Shown one piece after another: positions 43,379 to 52,308 of a stretch of DNA of 64,000 nucleotides (the first letter of the stretch is position 1; every line of letters begins with the position of its first letter). A model generated the notes under the pieces. The model searched no databases. It had not been told where the DNA came from and worked only from the letters and a program-made list of their open reading frames with translations. Position numbers and translations under genes: made by a program. Where the stretch lies: contig JABLXP010000009.1 of the NCBI GenBank assembly GCA_013178045.1, positions 1 through 64,000 of the forward strand, read 5' to 3'. This DNA is from Bacillota bacterium. GTDB lineage: Bacteria > Bacillota > Ch66.

Positions 43379-43467
43379 TAAAGAAAGAGAAAAAAGTGTT
43401 GTTAACAGACAAAGAAAGGCTTGAGTGTTGCCCATAGACATGATATTATGGTATTGTCAATAGACAA
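43365..43467. promoter_or_regulatory. Four repressor operators between divergent genes
   Basis: Four 14-bp palindromes of the form TTGTCAATAGACAA start at 43365, 43399, 43428 and 43454. The last is the best match to the consensus. Operator 3 lies between the -35 and -10 of the rightward promoter, operator 4 lies at its start site, and operator 1 covers the leftward -35. Confidence 0.85.
43421..43449 (+). promoter_or_regulatory. Promoter of the HTH/H-NOX operon
   Basis: TTGAGT (43421) and TATTAT (43444) are 17 nt apart, with operator 3 between them. Confidence 0.6.
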
Positions 43468-43490
43468 AAGAGGGGGGGTGAAAATGTCTT

Positions 43491-43781
43491 GTGAAAATGA
43501 AAGTTAACGTGGATGCGTTACGCGAACTGATTAAACAAAAGTTCAATCAGTCTGTTCCTCAAGCCGCAGAAGCTTTTGGGATTGATTATTCGTATCTTTT
43601 TCGTGTTCTTTCAGGGGAAAAGGATGGCGGGCCAAAGCTTTTTGGGGGCCTGTTTAATTACTGTAATAACAATAATCTTAATTTTAATGACTATATTTTT
43701 TTAAATCAACCCTTGAATAATGGCAAAACAAAATTAAAGTCCAGTACTGGGGTGCAGTCTAAAATAGAGGTGGAAGAGTGA
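43491..43781 (+). CDS. Small Cro-like HTH protein
   Basis: A 96-residue protein whose first 55 residues look like a helix-turn-helix (SVPQAAEAFGIDYSYLFRVL). A disordered Asn-rich and charged tail follows. The start could be GTG 43491 or ATG 43497. Its stop overlaps the H-NOX start by 4 nt. Opposite to the S24 repressor, it occupies the Cro position of a phage-like switch. Its targets are unknown. Confidence 0.65.
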   Translation: MKMKVNVDALRELIKQKFNQSVPQAAEAFGIDYSYLFRVLSGEKDGGPKLFGGLFNYCNNNNLNFNDYIFLNQPLNNGKTKLKSSTGVQSKIEVEE

Positions 43782-44302
43782 AAGGGGTAATTATAAGTTG
43801 TTTGCGGGATATGGTGGTCGATTATTATGGACTCAGTAAGTGGGAGGAAGTATTGGAAAGAGCCGGTTTAGATAGACAACATGTGTTCTTACTAACAAAT
43901 AGCATTGATTTTAGGTTGGCCGTTCAGATTATTGCTTCGGCGTGTAAAGTGCTAAATTCTTCGTTTGAACAGATCATGGAAGCGTTTGGCGAATACTGGG
44001 TTAAGGTTTATGCTCCGAAATTGTATGGGTTTTATTTAAGAAACGTGAATTCGGCGAAGGACTTGATCTTACGGATTGACGAGATTCACCAGAAGGCTGC
44101 GCGCGATTTAACAAACACAAAACCGCCTAGATTCCAATATGAATGGAAGGATGATAAAACCCTAATCATAAAGTGTTTTTCTTCCTGGCGATTGGTTGAT
44201 TTAGCAGTCGGGATTTTTAGAGGTGTCAGTAAACGTTATCAAGAGAACCTCCGGGTGGAAAAGATCGATAACCACCGAATAGAAATCGTCTTTCCCTTTT
44301 AA
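43778..44302 (+). CDS. H-NOX (haem-NO/oxygen-binding) domain protein
   Basis: A 174-residue stand-alone H-NOX domain. It starts MKGVIISCLRDMVVDYYG, and AFGEYWVKVY matches the conserved Gly-Tyr-Trp region. The proximal haem ligand is His104 in RIDEIHQKAA, followed by the PPRF block. The haem-propionate motif YxSxR appears as F134-x-S136-x-R138, so Tyr is replaced by Phe. The family senses NO or O2 through ferrous haem. It is coupled to the HTH gene (GAGTGA overlap) rather than to a kinase, cyclase or chemoreceptor. The sensor output is unknown. Confidence 0.82.
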   Translation: MKGVIISCLRDMVVDYYGLSKWEEVLERAGLDRQHVFLLTNSIDFRLAVQIIASACKVLNSSFEQIMEAFGEYWVKVYAPKLYGFYLRNVNSAKDLILRIDEIHQKAARDLTNTKPPRFQYEWKDDKTLIIKCFSSWRLVDLAVGIFRGVSKRYQENLRVEKIDNHRIEIVFPF

Positions 44303-44341
44303 TTTGATGCGGGGGTTAACAAAGAATTACAAAGAGACATC

Positions 44342-44383
44342 AAGAAACGCCTAGCTCCATTTGAAGGGAGCTAGGCGTTTCTT
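44342..44383. terminator. Bidirectional terminator between H-NOX and BKACE genes
   Basis: A 17-bp perfect stem (AAGAAACGCCTAGCTCC and complement) with an 8-nt loop, followed on the plus strand by AGTTTTTT. Confidence 0.9.
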
Positions 44384-44399
44384 AGTTTTTTGTATTTAT

Positions 44400-45212
44400 T
44401 TAAACAATCCCTAGAATTTTTCTGGCTTCTGCTGGAGAAGCCGCTTCGCGTTCGAGCTCACGCGCGATTCTTACAACTCTTTCTACAAGCTGGGCATTGC
44501 TTTCGGCTTTAATTCCTTTGCTGTAGTAGAGGTTGTCCTCAAAGCCGACCCGAACGTGCCCACCGAGGAGGATCGCCATGGTAGTCAACGGCAGTTCCCA
44601 GCGGCCGACTGCGGATAGTGACCAGGTTGATCCCGCTGGTAAATTGTCTACCATATAAAGTACATTTTTGAGTGACCCGGGAATCGATCCAGGCAAACCG
44701 AAAAGAAGATTAAAGTGCAGCGGGGGAGAAATTAGCCCCTGCTCGACCAGGGCCTGGGCGTTGTTGATTGCACCTACTTCCATCACATCAAGCTCGGGTT
44801 TCACACCGTATTCCCGCATCTTTTTGGCGGCCAGTTCCATGTAAGGTTTCGGGCTATAGAATACTTCGTCCTGGAAGTTAACTGTCCCTGCGATCAAGGT
44901 AGCCATTTCCGGCCTTAATGCAATGGGTGCTAAGCGGTCTTCAATCGAATCTTCAACGGTACCGCTGGTGGAAATTTGAATAATGATATCACAGCGTTGG
45001 CGAATCAGTTCTATTGTTTCTTTAAAGATTTCCAGATCATGAGTATCCTTACCCTGAGAGTCGCGCACGTGGAGGTGAACGATCGAGGCCCCTGCTTGCC
45101 AGGCCTGATAGACTTCTTCAGCAATTTCAGCTGGGGTCATAGGTAACCTGGGGTGGTGTTGCTTGGTACCCTTTTTCCCAGTGGGGGCGACTGTGATGAT
45201 CAGTTTTTCCAT
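44400..45212 (-). CDS. Beta-keto acid cleavage enzyme (BKACE, DUF849)
   Basis: Zinc-dependent enzymes of this family condense a beta-keto acid with acetyl-CoA and cleave it (3-keto-5-aminohexanoate cleavage enzyme is the founder). The 270-aa protein shows the zinc ligands in IVHLHVRD and the Glu in GHVRVGFEDN. The substrate cannot be read from sequence. No lysine fermentation genes (kamA, kdd) are nearby, so a lone family member with another substrate is likely. Confidence 0.85.
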   Translation of the reverse strand: MEKLIITVAPTGKKGTKQHHPRLPMTPAEIAEEVYQAWQAGASIVHLHVRDSQGKDTHDLEIFKETIELIRQRCDIIIQISTSGTVEDSIEDRLAPIALRPEMATLIAGTVNFQDEVFYSPKPYMELAAKKMREYGVKPELDVMEVGAINNAQALVEQGLISPPLHFNLLFGLPGSIPGSLKNVLYMVDNLPAGSTWSLSAVGRWELPLTTMAILLGGHVRVGFEDNLYYSKGIKAESNAQLVERVVRIARELEREAASPAEARKILGIV

Positions 45213-45384
45213 CCATGACTCACCTTCTTTAGTTAAATTTAGTTAATTTCATAACCCTTATTATAGCATAGTTGGTGGGGATGTGATACCCTGGAAACCA
45301 TCCTCATGGTACACGGCTGGTGATAACTGTATACTCAAAAAACTACCCACATATAATATTACTAACACGAAAGGGGGGATTTTG

Positions 45385-46287
45385 GTGACCGCAGGAATCT
45401 TGATTGGTTCAAGCAAATACGTTGAAGCTATCCGCGACAAACTCTACGGTGAGGTCAAAACCCTTCAAAATAATGGCTTTCAGGTTGTCCTCAATTCCAA
45501 AGAACGGGGAGAGTACACCTTTTTGGGGTGTAATATTATAAATCCAGGTGGGATTACCGATTACTCCAACGAGGAGTTGTTCTTACTCTTTAAACACTAT
45601 ATAGCCAACGTAGTTTCAGAAATTATCGTCAATTACTGGGAACCCATACTGATCAGGAAACTGATTAAGGAGCATTACCCATACTTCAGTGAACAGGAAA
45701 AAGAGAACTTGGCCCAGAAGACTTTGCGTTTCTTAAACCAGTGTGACGGTATCTCCGCCAATCAACTGGTTTATCAACTCGACCGCAAAAGCAAAATCTT
45801 GCATAAGGCCATCGATTACCTACATGCCAATAACGAAATAATTATCGATGGGTTCATTAATTTTCGTTTGAAAGAATACCTCAATGAGCTCCGTGAGGCG
45901 GTTGACATGGCCGTCGACGAGCTGATGATGGAAAAGGAATACAACGAGTTTGTCCGACTCTTACAATATTTTGTAGAAATCCAGGAACCTCGAATGGCTG
46001 AAATACACGTGGTTTTGCGTGCCTCCGGAATTTTTCAACTGTATGATGCAAAAGGCAGTCTTGTCAAAAGCGACTATCTTGAAGGGTTTGTCGCTGGCCT
46101 TGACAGCGAGATTAATTATGAAGACCTGCTGATCAGCGCCCTGATCACCATTGCCCCGCAGCGAGTAATCCTGCATTTCCATGAAAGCAACATGTACCTT
46201 GAATCAATGGTTACGATCAAGAATGTATTTGGTGATCGGGTGGGCATTTGTCCTGGATGTGATACCTGTCTTTATCAGCGCCAGTAA
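45385..46287 (+). CDS. ytxC: Sporulation protein YtxC
   Basis: A 300-residue protein of the YtxC family, recognised by the N-terminal part (TAGILIGSSKYVEAIRDKLYG) and the C-terminal GICPGCDTCLYQRQ. The GTG at 45385 has AAGGGGGG upstream. The frame extends upstream to 45283 without a better start. Its role in sporulation is poorly known. It is often found before thrS in clostridia, as here. Confidence 0.85.
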   Translation: MTAGILIGSSKYVEAIRDKLYGEVKTLQNNGFQVVLNSKERGEYTFLGCNIINPGGITDYSNEELFLLFKHYIANVVSEIIVNYWEPILIRKLIKEHYPYFSEQEKENLAQKTLRFLNQCDGISANQLVYQLDRKSKILHKAIDYLHANNEIIIDGFINFRLKEYLNELREAVDMAVDELMMEKEYNEFVRLLQYFVEIQEPRMAEIHVVLRASGIFQLYDAKGSLVKSDYLEGFVAGLDSEINYEDLLISALITIAPQRVILHFHESNMYLESMVTIKNVFGDRVGICPGCDTCLYQRQ

Positions 46288-46319
46288 GGCTGGCCCCAAC
46301 TGAACACCGAGACTAGGGG

Positions 46320-46345
46320 GGGTCGATTGTTTTCGACCCTTTTTG
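46320..46345 (+). terminator. Terminator after ytxC
   Basis: GGGTCGA (46320) pairs with TCGACCC (46333), and a T5 run follows. Confidence 0.8.
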
Positions 46346-46419
46346 TGTGAATAAGTTGAAAATATGTTCTTATTTTGCTATATTCGTCCTAGATTGTAAT
46401 GGTTTGGAGAAATAACACT

Positions 46420-47023
46420 ATGCTGGTGCAGTATATTGCCATTCCGCTGATTAGTGCCTTGATCGGTTGGCTCACAAATGTGATTGCTATTCGTTTGTTG
46501 TTTCGGCCAGTTGAGCCCATCAAGCTGCCGCTGCTCAATTACGAATTACAGGGTTTGATTCCTAGAAGGCAGGCGGAGATAGCAAAAAAAAATCGGTGAA
46601 GTGATCGAAAACGACTTGCTTTCGGTCGATGATGTGCTCAACCGCTTTAACACGCCAGAGACGCAGGAGAAGGTTGCCCGAATCGCTAGCCTTATTATTG
46701 TTAGCCGCCTGGTGAGAAGTATACCGGCGTTTGTTCCGTCTTCTATAAGCAATCTGCTTGCTGAATCAATCCGGGCGATTCTGAATCGGGAAGCGCCAGC
46801 GCTAATTGAGCGAATAACCGGGCAAATAAGTAATTATTTGAGGTCGGAAGTCCACTTGGGGAAAATCGTGGAAGAGAAGATTTTAAGCTACCAACTTGAT
46901 GAATTGGAGAACCTGGTCATCGCTGTGGCGCAGCGAGAATTTCGTCACATCGAATGGCTTGGTGGGGTGTTGGGTTTGTTGATTGGTTTAATGCAGGTGG
47001 GGATTATCTACCTGTTTCGTTGA
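46420..47023 (+). pseudogene. DUF445 membrane protein split by an A9 frameshift
   Basis: DUF445 (YheB-like) protein found near thrS in Firmicutes. The first part (46420-46599) has a membrane helix and the motif ALIGWLTNVIAIRLLFRP. It ends at the A9 tract at 46584-46592. The second part (46601-47023) continues with IENDLLSVDD and ends in a membrane helix (LLIGLMQVGIIYLF). With A8 the sequence joins as AKKIGEVIENDLL, so one extra A breaks the gene. It may be a sequencing error or a reversible slip. Confidence 0.7.
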
Positions 47024-47087
47024 GATTGACAAGCCAGCAGAAAAACCATATAATTAATGCCGAAAAGCTGGTAAAATATCATAATAT

Positions 47088-47340
47088 AAGAACGGTAATG
47101 CTGAGGACGAGTACACTTATTGGCTTGCACCAGAGAGAAAGTGCCAGGGCTGAAAGCACTTTTTGTATTGGCCAAAGTGGAAAACCCCCTCAAAACCGCC
47201 TAGTAGAAAACCTTTGGGGTGAGTAAATGAGGCCGGCCGCCGCCGTTACCTGGCAATCGAGTGAGAAAACAGTTCTTTGTCTTCTAAACAGGGTGGAACC
47301 ACGGGAGAAACCTCTCGCCCCTAACCGGCGAGGGGTTTAT
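47088..47340 (+). ncRNA. T-box riboswitch of thrS
   Basis: The T-box sequence AGGGTGGAACCACGGGAG lies at 47290-47307. The specifier reads GGAAA-ACC (47184-47186), a Thr codon. A terminator stem at 47308-47338 (AAACCTCTCGCC with complement) follows. Uncharged tRNA-Thr would let transcription pass into thrS. Confidence 0.92.
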
Positions 47341-47497
47341 TTTCGTCTAGAAAACTATGCTTAAACTCTAGCTGTGGATAAGTTTCCTAAAGTAAATCGA
47401 CAACCTGATATAGTCGACGAAGTCGATTTTCTTGTTTATGTAGGATGCGGTTGGCTAAGGAGTCGATAGAATTTTTATAAGTTGGGAGGAGTTAGCG

Positions 47498-49408
47498 TTG
47501 GAACAAGTCAAAATCCGTTTAAAAGATGGTTCAATCAGAGAGTATCCGGCGGGAGTGACCATTAGTCAGGTGGCTGCTGACATCAGCCGCGGTCTGGCCC
47601 AGAGGGCCCTAGTGGGTAAATACAACGGGATTCTGCGCGACCTGGACTGGCCGATTAAGGAAGACGGCGAATTGGAGATCATCACATTTGAGAGCGAAGA
47701 GGGACAGAGCGTCTACCGGCACAGTACTTCCCATATCATGGCGCAAGCTGTCCAACGGTTGTTTCCGGGCACCAGACTGGGGATTGGGCCGGCCATACAA
47801 AACGGTTTCTATTATGACTTTGACTCGGAGTATACCTTTACTCCTGATGACTTGGCGAGAATTGAACAGGAAATGGAAGCCATCATTAAGGCCGACTATC
47901 CTTTTATCCGTCAGGAGTTGAGTCGGGAAGACGCAATCCAGTTTTTTGCCGAGCGTGGTGAGAACTACAAGGTAGAATTAATCCGCGACCTGCCAGAAGA
48001 GGCAGTCATCAGCACCTATCAGCAGGGCGAGTTTGTTGACCTGTGCGCCGGTCCGCACGTCCCTTCGACCGGGAGGATCAAGGCGGTAAAACTGATGAAC
48101 TTGGCTGGTGCATACTGGCGCGGGAGCGAAAAAAACAAGATGCTCCAGCGTATTTACGGGACTTCTTTCCCCAAAAAGGCTGAACTGGATGATTATTTGT
48201 ACCGCCTGGAAGAGGCGAAACGGCGCGACCACCGTAAGCTGGGCGCTGAACTGCAGTTATTCACCATTATGGACGAAGGTCCGGGATTCCCGTTTTTCTT
48301 ACCGAAAGGCATGATCATCAGGAATGAACTCGAAAACTTTTGGCGGACAGAACACCGCAAACGGGGTTATCAGGAGATCCGGACCCCGATCATCCTCAAC
48401 CGGTCCCTGTGGGAGCGGTCCGGCCACTGGGATCACTACCGGGACAACATGTATTTTACGCAGATTGATGAAGAGGACTATGCGGTTAAGCCTATGAATT
48501 GCCCGGGTGGCATCCTGGTCTACAAAACCCAACTGCATAGTTACCGGGATTTACCGATTCGCTTAGGTGAACTGGGGCTGGTTCACCGACACGAAAAATC
48601 CGGGGTCTTGCATGGGTTGATGCGGGTCCGCTGCTTTACCCAGGATGATGCTCATATCTTTATGCTCCCATCCCAGATTACCGACGAGATCAAGGGTGTC
48701 ATCGATCTGGTCGACGATTTCTATAAGATTTTCGGCTTTTCCTATCATGTGGAGCTTTCGACCAAACCCGAGAAGGCCATGGGTTCAGACGAGATTTGGG
48801 AGCGAGCGACCTCGGCCCTGCGTCAGGCTCTGGAGGAAAAGAGGATGCCATATGTGGTTAACGAAGGCGACGGCGCTTTCTACGGACCGAAGATTGACTT
48901 CCACCTCAAGGATTCCCTTGGTCGGACCTGGCAGTGCGGCACGATTCAGTTGGATTTCCTTATGCCCGAGAAGTTCGACCTGACCTATGTCGGTGACGAT
49001 GGCCAGAAACACCGGCCGGTGATGATTCACCGGGTGATCTTTGGCAGCATCGAACGGTTCATTGGCATCTTGACGGAACACTATGCGGGTGCTTTTCCAG
49101 TCTGGCTGGCCCCGGTCCAGGCGAGAATCCTGCCGATCACGGAGCGGCATAGTAATTACGCCAACCAGGTTGCTAAACGATTGGAGGAAGCGGGCCTGCG
49201 GGTTGAGGTTGACGCGCGAAATGAGAAGACGGGCTTTAAGATTCGGGAAGGACAGTTAGCCAGGATCCCATACCTTCTGGTCGTCGGGGACAAGGAAATG
49301 GAAAGCGATACTGTCGCTGTCCGCCAGCGGGGGAAAGGCGACGTGGGGGTGATGCCCTTCGAGCGGTTTGTGGACCAGATTTTGGAGGAAATTCGTGAGA
49401 AAAAATAG
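47498..49408 (+). CDS. thrS: Threonyl-tRNA synthetase
   Basis: Class II synthetase of 636 residues. The order is a TGS domain (about 1-60), the editing domain (HIMAQAVQRLFPG near 75 and the VPSTGRIKA region), the catalytic core with the zinc Cys in NCPGG and the class II motif RVRCFTQDDAHIF, and a C-terminal anticodon domain. TTG start after GGGAGGAG. The T-box upstream controls it by threonine supply. Confidence 0.97.
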   Translation: MEQVKIRLKDGSIREYPAGVTISQVAADISRGLAQRALVGKYNGILRDLDWPIKEDGELEIITFESEEGQSVYRHSTSHIMAQAVQRLFPGTRLGIGPAIQNGFYYDFDSEYTFTPDDLARIEQEMEAIIKADYPFIRQELSREDAIQFFAERGENYKVELIRDLPEEAVISTYQQGEFVDLCAGPHVPSTGRIKAVKLMNLAGAYWRGSEKNKMLQRIYGTSFPKKAELDDYLYRLEEAKRRDHRKLGAELQLFTIMDEGPGFPFFLPKGMIIRNELENFWRTEHRKRGYQEIRTPIILNRSLWERSGHWDHYRDNMYFTQIDEEDYAVKPMNCPGGILVYKTQLHSYRDLPIRLGELGLVHRHEKSGVLHGLMRVRCFTQDDAHIFMLPSQITDEIKGVIDLVDDFYKIFGFSYHVELSTKPEKAMGSDEIWERATSALRQALEEKRMPYVVNEGDGAFYGPKIDFHLKDSLGRTWQCGTIQLDFLMPEKFDLTYVGDDGQKHRPVMIHRVIFGSIERFIGILTEHYAGAFPVWLAPVQARILPITERHSNYANQVAKRLEEAGLRVEVDARNEKTGFKIREGQLARIPYLLVVGDKEMESDTVAVRQRGKGDVGVMPFERFVDQILEEIREKK

Positions 49409-49468
49409 GGGTTCCAGGGGATTCCACCGACGGTCTGCTGGTTCTGGAGAATTAGCCGGCAGAAAATG

Positions 49469-49497
49469 TTGACAATCTTTGGGGATTTGTGTATACT
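49469..49497 (+). promoter_or_regulatory. Promoter of infC-rpmI-rplT
   Basis: TTGACA (49469) and TATACT (49492) are exactly 17 nt apart, a near-ideal SigA promoter. Confidence 0.8.
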
Positions 49498-49503
49498 TTC
49501 TTC

Positions 49504-49665
49504 GAGAGAAAACTTGTATTAATGTATTAAGTAGAAGCCATCCGCTTCTCACCTTATGGTGCGGTTCCGCTACTGATAAGGTTTTTGGGCAAATATACAG
49601 CCATAAAAATGGTTTTCTTATTGCCTTTTTCAAGCGGGTGACTTTACACCTGCTTTTAATCTTTT
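49504..49665 (+). ncRNA. infC-operon leader (L20-leader-like attenuator)
   Basis: About 160 nt between promoter and infC. It has a GAAG..CTTC arm near 49541, CCTTAT with ATAAGG around 49552-49581, then GGCAA with TTGCC (49588-49625) enclosing CCAT-AAAA-ATGG and followed by T5. In Firmicutes ribosomal protein L20 represses this operon through the leader. The match is by layout only. Confidence 0.6.
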
Positions 49666-49680
49666 ATGGAGGTGACACTT

Positions 49681-50193
49681 ATTAGCAAAGATTTGCGGAT
49701 CAACGAGGATATCCGGGCCCGTGAGATTCGGCTGGTTAGTGAGACGGGCGAACAATTAGGAATAATGTCGGTGCGAGACGCGCTTAAAGTGGCTCAGGAA
49801 AAGGGCCTGGACCTGGTTGAAGTTGCTCCGACGGCCAAACCACCGGTTTGCCGAATTATGGACTACGGCAAGTTCAAGTATGAGCAGAGCAAGCGTGAAC
49901 GAGAGGCGCGTAAGAAGCAACGGGTTATTAACATCAAAGAAATTAAGATGCGACCTAACATTGAGGAGCATGATTTCCAAGTAAAGGTCAAAAACGTGGC
50001 CAGATTTTTAGAAGATGGCGATAAAGTGAAGGTGACCGTAATGTTCAGAGGACGGGAAATCTCTCACGCTGAACTGGGCCAAGAACTGTGTGCCCGATTG
50101 GCGGAAGCGGTCAAGGATTTGGCTGCGGTCGAACGGGAGCCCAAAGTCGAGGGACGAAACATGATCATGATTCTCAGCCCGAAACACGATTAA
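49681..50193 (+). CDS. infC: Translation initiation factor IF-3
   Basis: The protein (170 aa) starts [19 protein letters not shown] and has the usual N and C domains ([19 protein letters not shown] is the linker/C-domain start). The start is probably the rare codon ATT at 49681. GGAGGTG lies 6 nt upstream, and bacterial infC is known to use AUU for autoregulation. An ATG at 49666 overlaps that ribosome site and would need no SD of its own, so it is less likely. Confidence 0.9.
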   Translation: MSKDLRINEDIRAREIRLVSETGEQLGIMSVRDALKVAQEKGLDLVEVAPTAKPPVCRIMDYGKFKYEQSKREREARKKQRVINIKEIKMRPNIEEHDFQVKVKNVARFLEDGDKVKVTVMFRGREISHAELGQELCARLAEAVKDLAAVEREPKVEGRNMIMILSPKHD

Positions 50194-50210
50194 CGAGAGG
50201 AGGACTATTC

Positions 50211-50408
50211 GTGCCCAAAATTAAGACGCATCGTGGTGCTGCCAAGAGATTTAAGAAAACCGCAACTGGTAAGATCAAGAGGTCAAAAGCTTTTAAGAGC
50301 CATATCCTCGAGAAAAAGTCGGCAAAAAGAAAGCGTAACCTGCGCAAAGCCGGTCTGGTCAGTGCGGCTGATGCCAAGCGAGTCGTTCGATTAATTCCTT
50401 ACCTATAA
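50211..50408 (+). CDS. rpmI: 50S ribosomal protein L35
   Basis: A 65-residue basic protein ([20 protein letters not shown]) that starts with GTG after GAGGAGG. The central gene of the infC-rpmI-rplT operon. Confidence 0.96.
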   Translation: MPKIKTHRGAAKRFKKTATGKIKRSKAFKSHILEKKSAKRKRNLRKAGLVSAADAKRVVRLIPYL

Positions 50409-50446
50409 TTTTAGTAATCGCGATAACAAGAGGGGGTTATATAGTC

Positions 50447-50806
50447 ATGCCTAGAGTAAAAGGCGGCGTTACCAGCCATAGACGACATAAGAAGATTCTT
50501 AAATTGGCTAGAGGATACCGGGGCGCCAAGTCGAAGCTATACCGTACGGCGAAGCAGCAGGTAATGAAATCACTGAATTATGCTTACGCTCACCGCAAAG
50601 ATAAGAAGAGTGATTTCCGCAAATTATGGATCGCGCGGATAAATGCCGCGGCTCGGCTGAATGGAATGTCCTACAGCCGGCTGATGTTTGGTCTGAAGCG
50701 AGCTGGGGTAGATATTAACCGGAAAATGCTGGCTGATCTAGCTGTGAACGATCCTTCTGCCTTCAACCAACTGGTCAGTATGGCCAAGGAAACACTAAAC
50801 CAATAA
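50447..50806 (+). CDS. rplT: 50S ribosomal protein L20
   Basis: A 119-residue rRNA-binding protein ([20 protein letters not shown]). It assembles early on 23S rRNA and in Firmicutes represses its own operon through the leader. RBS AGAGGGGG. Confidence 0.97.
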   Translation: MPRVKGGVTSHRRHKKILKLARGYRGAKSKLYRTAKQQVMKSLNYAYAHRKDKKSDFRKLWIARINAAARLNGMSYSRLMFGLKRAGVDINRKMLADLAVNDPSAFNQLVSMAKETLNQ

Positions 50807-50840
50807 TTTGTATAAACCAGGTGACTTATATAGAAATTAA

Positions 50841-50869
50841 GTATGGTATGTCAAATACCATGCTTTTTC
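50841..50869 (+). terminator. Terminator after rplT
   Basis: GTATGGTA pairs with TACCATGC (one G-T) around TGTCAAA, and T5CTT follows. Confidence 0.75.
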
Positions 50870-50897
50870 TTAGCCCAATTGTCTGGTGGTGGTACCG

Positions 50898-52295
50898 ATG
50901 AATCGGTTGGTTTTTAGCCAGCGGGTGGAACATCGAGTTGGAGAAATCCGTCACATTCACAAGATCTTAGAACGTTTTACCCCAGCGCAAATTCTGGTGG
51001 CTGGTTTCGCGGGTTTGATCCTGATCGGGGCTCTATTTTTGACTTTACCTGTTGCGGCACGTAGCGGTCAGCCCACCCCGTTTCTCACAGCCTTGTTTAC
51101 CGCCACTTCTGCTGTTTGTGTGACTGGCCTGGTGGTCGTAGACACAGGGACGCACTATACCGTTTTTGGTCAACTGGTGATCCTGGCCCTGATCCAGATG
51201 GGGGGATTGGGGATCATGACCATGACTACTCTGTTTGCTCTGGTGGTGGGGAAAAAGATCAACCTGCGCGAACGTTTGATCATGCAGGAGGCCCTGAACG
51301 CTCTAAGCCTGGAAGGGGTTGTTCGGCTGACCCGGAACATTATCAGCATGACGCTTCTGATTGAAGGGTTGGGGGCCATTGTTTTATCAATCCGCTTCGC
51401 TTACGATCTGGGTTGGGTAAAAGGGATTTACTTCGGTTTTTTCCACAGTATTTCTGCTTTTTGCAACGCGGGATTTGACCTGTTTGGCCCGGTATACGGC
51501 CCATTTTCCAGTCTGACCCACTATGTTGAAGATCCCGTTGTTTCCCTGACAATCCCCACGCTCATTATTCTAGGTGGATTGGGATTTTTCGTTCTGGGTG
51601 ATGTGGCCCGTAACCGGCGGTTTTCCCGGTTGTCCCTGCACTCGAAAATGGCCATCGCTATCACTGCTCTGCTGATTTTGGTGGGCACAGCGCTGATCTG
51701 GCTCCTTGAGTCGAAGAATGCCATTGAGTCCTTGAGCCTGCTGGGTTCCGTGTTGTCGGCCTTTTTCCAGGCGGTGACACCGCGGACAGCTGGCTACAAT
51801 ACCCTGGATATATCGGCTTTGACCCAGGCTACGCAATTTCTGGTATTAATCCTGATGTTTATCGGTGCCTCACCCGGCGGGACCGGTGGTGGGATTAAGA
51901 CAACCACCTTTGGGACTCTGGTTGTCGGGGCTTGGTCGGTGGTCGTGGGTAAGACCGATGCCGAGATTTTTGGTCGTCGCCTTCCGTCAGATGCTATTTT
52001 CAAATCTTTGGCCATCAGTTTATGGGCGGCTTCGCTGGTGACCGCTGTTACCATGATTTTGACTTTTACCGAACAGGCTGATTTTTTAATGGTTTTATTC
52101 GAAACCGTTTCGGCCTTCGGTACGGTGGGTCTCACCATGGGACTGACGCCTCGCCTGAGTGACATCGGCCGGGTATTAATTATTTTTACCATGTTCGCGG
52201 GCCGGGTTGGTCCACTAACCGTCATGCTGGCTATCTGGCAGCGCCAGCAGGCCGGGAAGTTCCGTTATCCGGAAGAAAAAATCATTGTTGGCTAG
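50898..52295 (+). CDS. ktrB: Potassium uptake membrane protein KtrB/TrkH
   Basis: A 465-residue K+ channel-like subunit. The four pore-loop glycines are visible: TSAVCVTGL, SAFCNAGF, TPRTAGY and SAFGTVGL. Ten or so helices. The ATG at 50898 is used; a GTG at 50886 is also possible. It lies 13 nt upstream of ktrA and forms the channel of the Ktr system. Confidence 0.9.
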   Translation: MNRLVFSQRVEHRVGEIRHIHKILERFTPAQILVAGFAGLILIGALFLTLPVAARSGQPTPFLTALFTATSAVCVTGLVVVDTGTHYTVFGQLVILALIQMGGLGIMTMTTLFALVVGKKINLRERLIMQEALNALSLEGVVRLTRNIISMTLLIEGLGAIVLSIRFAYDLGWVKGIYFGFFHSISAFCNAGFDLFGPVYGPFSSLTHYVEDPVVSLTIPTLIILGGLGFFVLGDVARNRRFSRLSLHSKMAIAITALLILVGTALIWLLESKNAIESLSLLGSVLSAFFQAVTPRTAGYNTLDISALTQATQFLVLILMFIGASPGGTGGGIKTTTFGTLVVGAWSVVVGKTDAEIFGRRLPSDAIFKSLAISLWAASLVTAVTMILTFTEQADFLMVLFETVSAFGTVGLTMGLTPRLSDIGRVLIIFTMFAGRVGPLTVMLAIWQRQQAGKFRYPEEKIIVG

Positions 52296-52308
52296 GAGGA
52301 AGGATTCA

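Noticed and set aside
42658-44302. A prophage at the repressor switch
   Set aside because: No integrase, structural or lysis genes are nearby, and core genes flank it. It is phage-like in design only.
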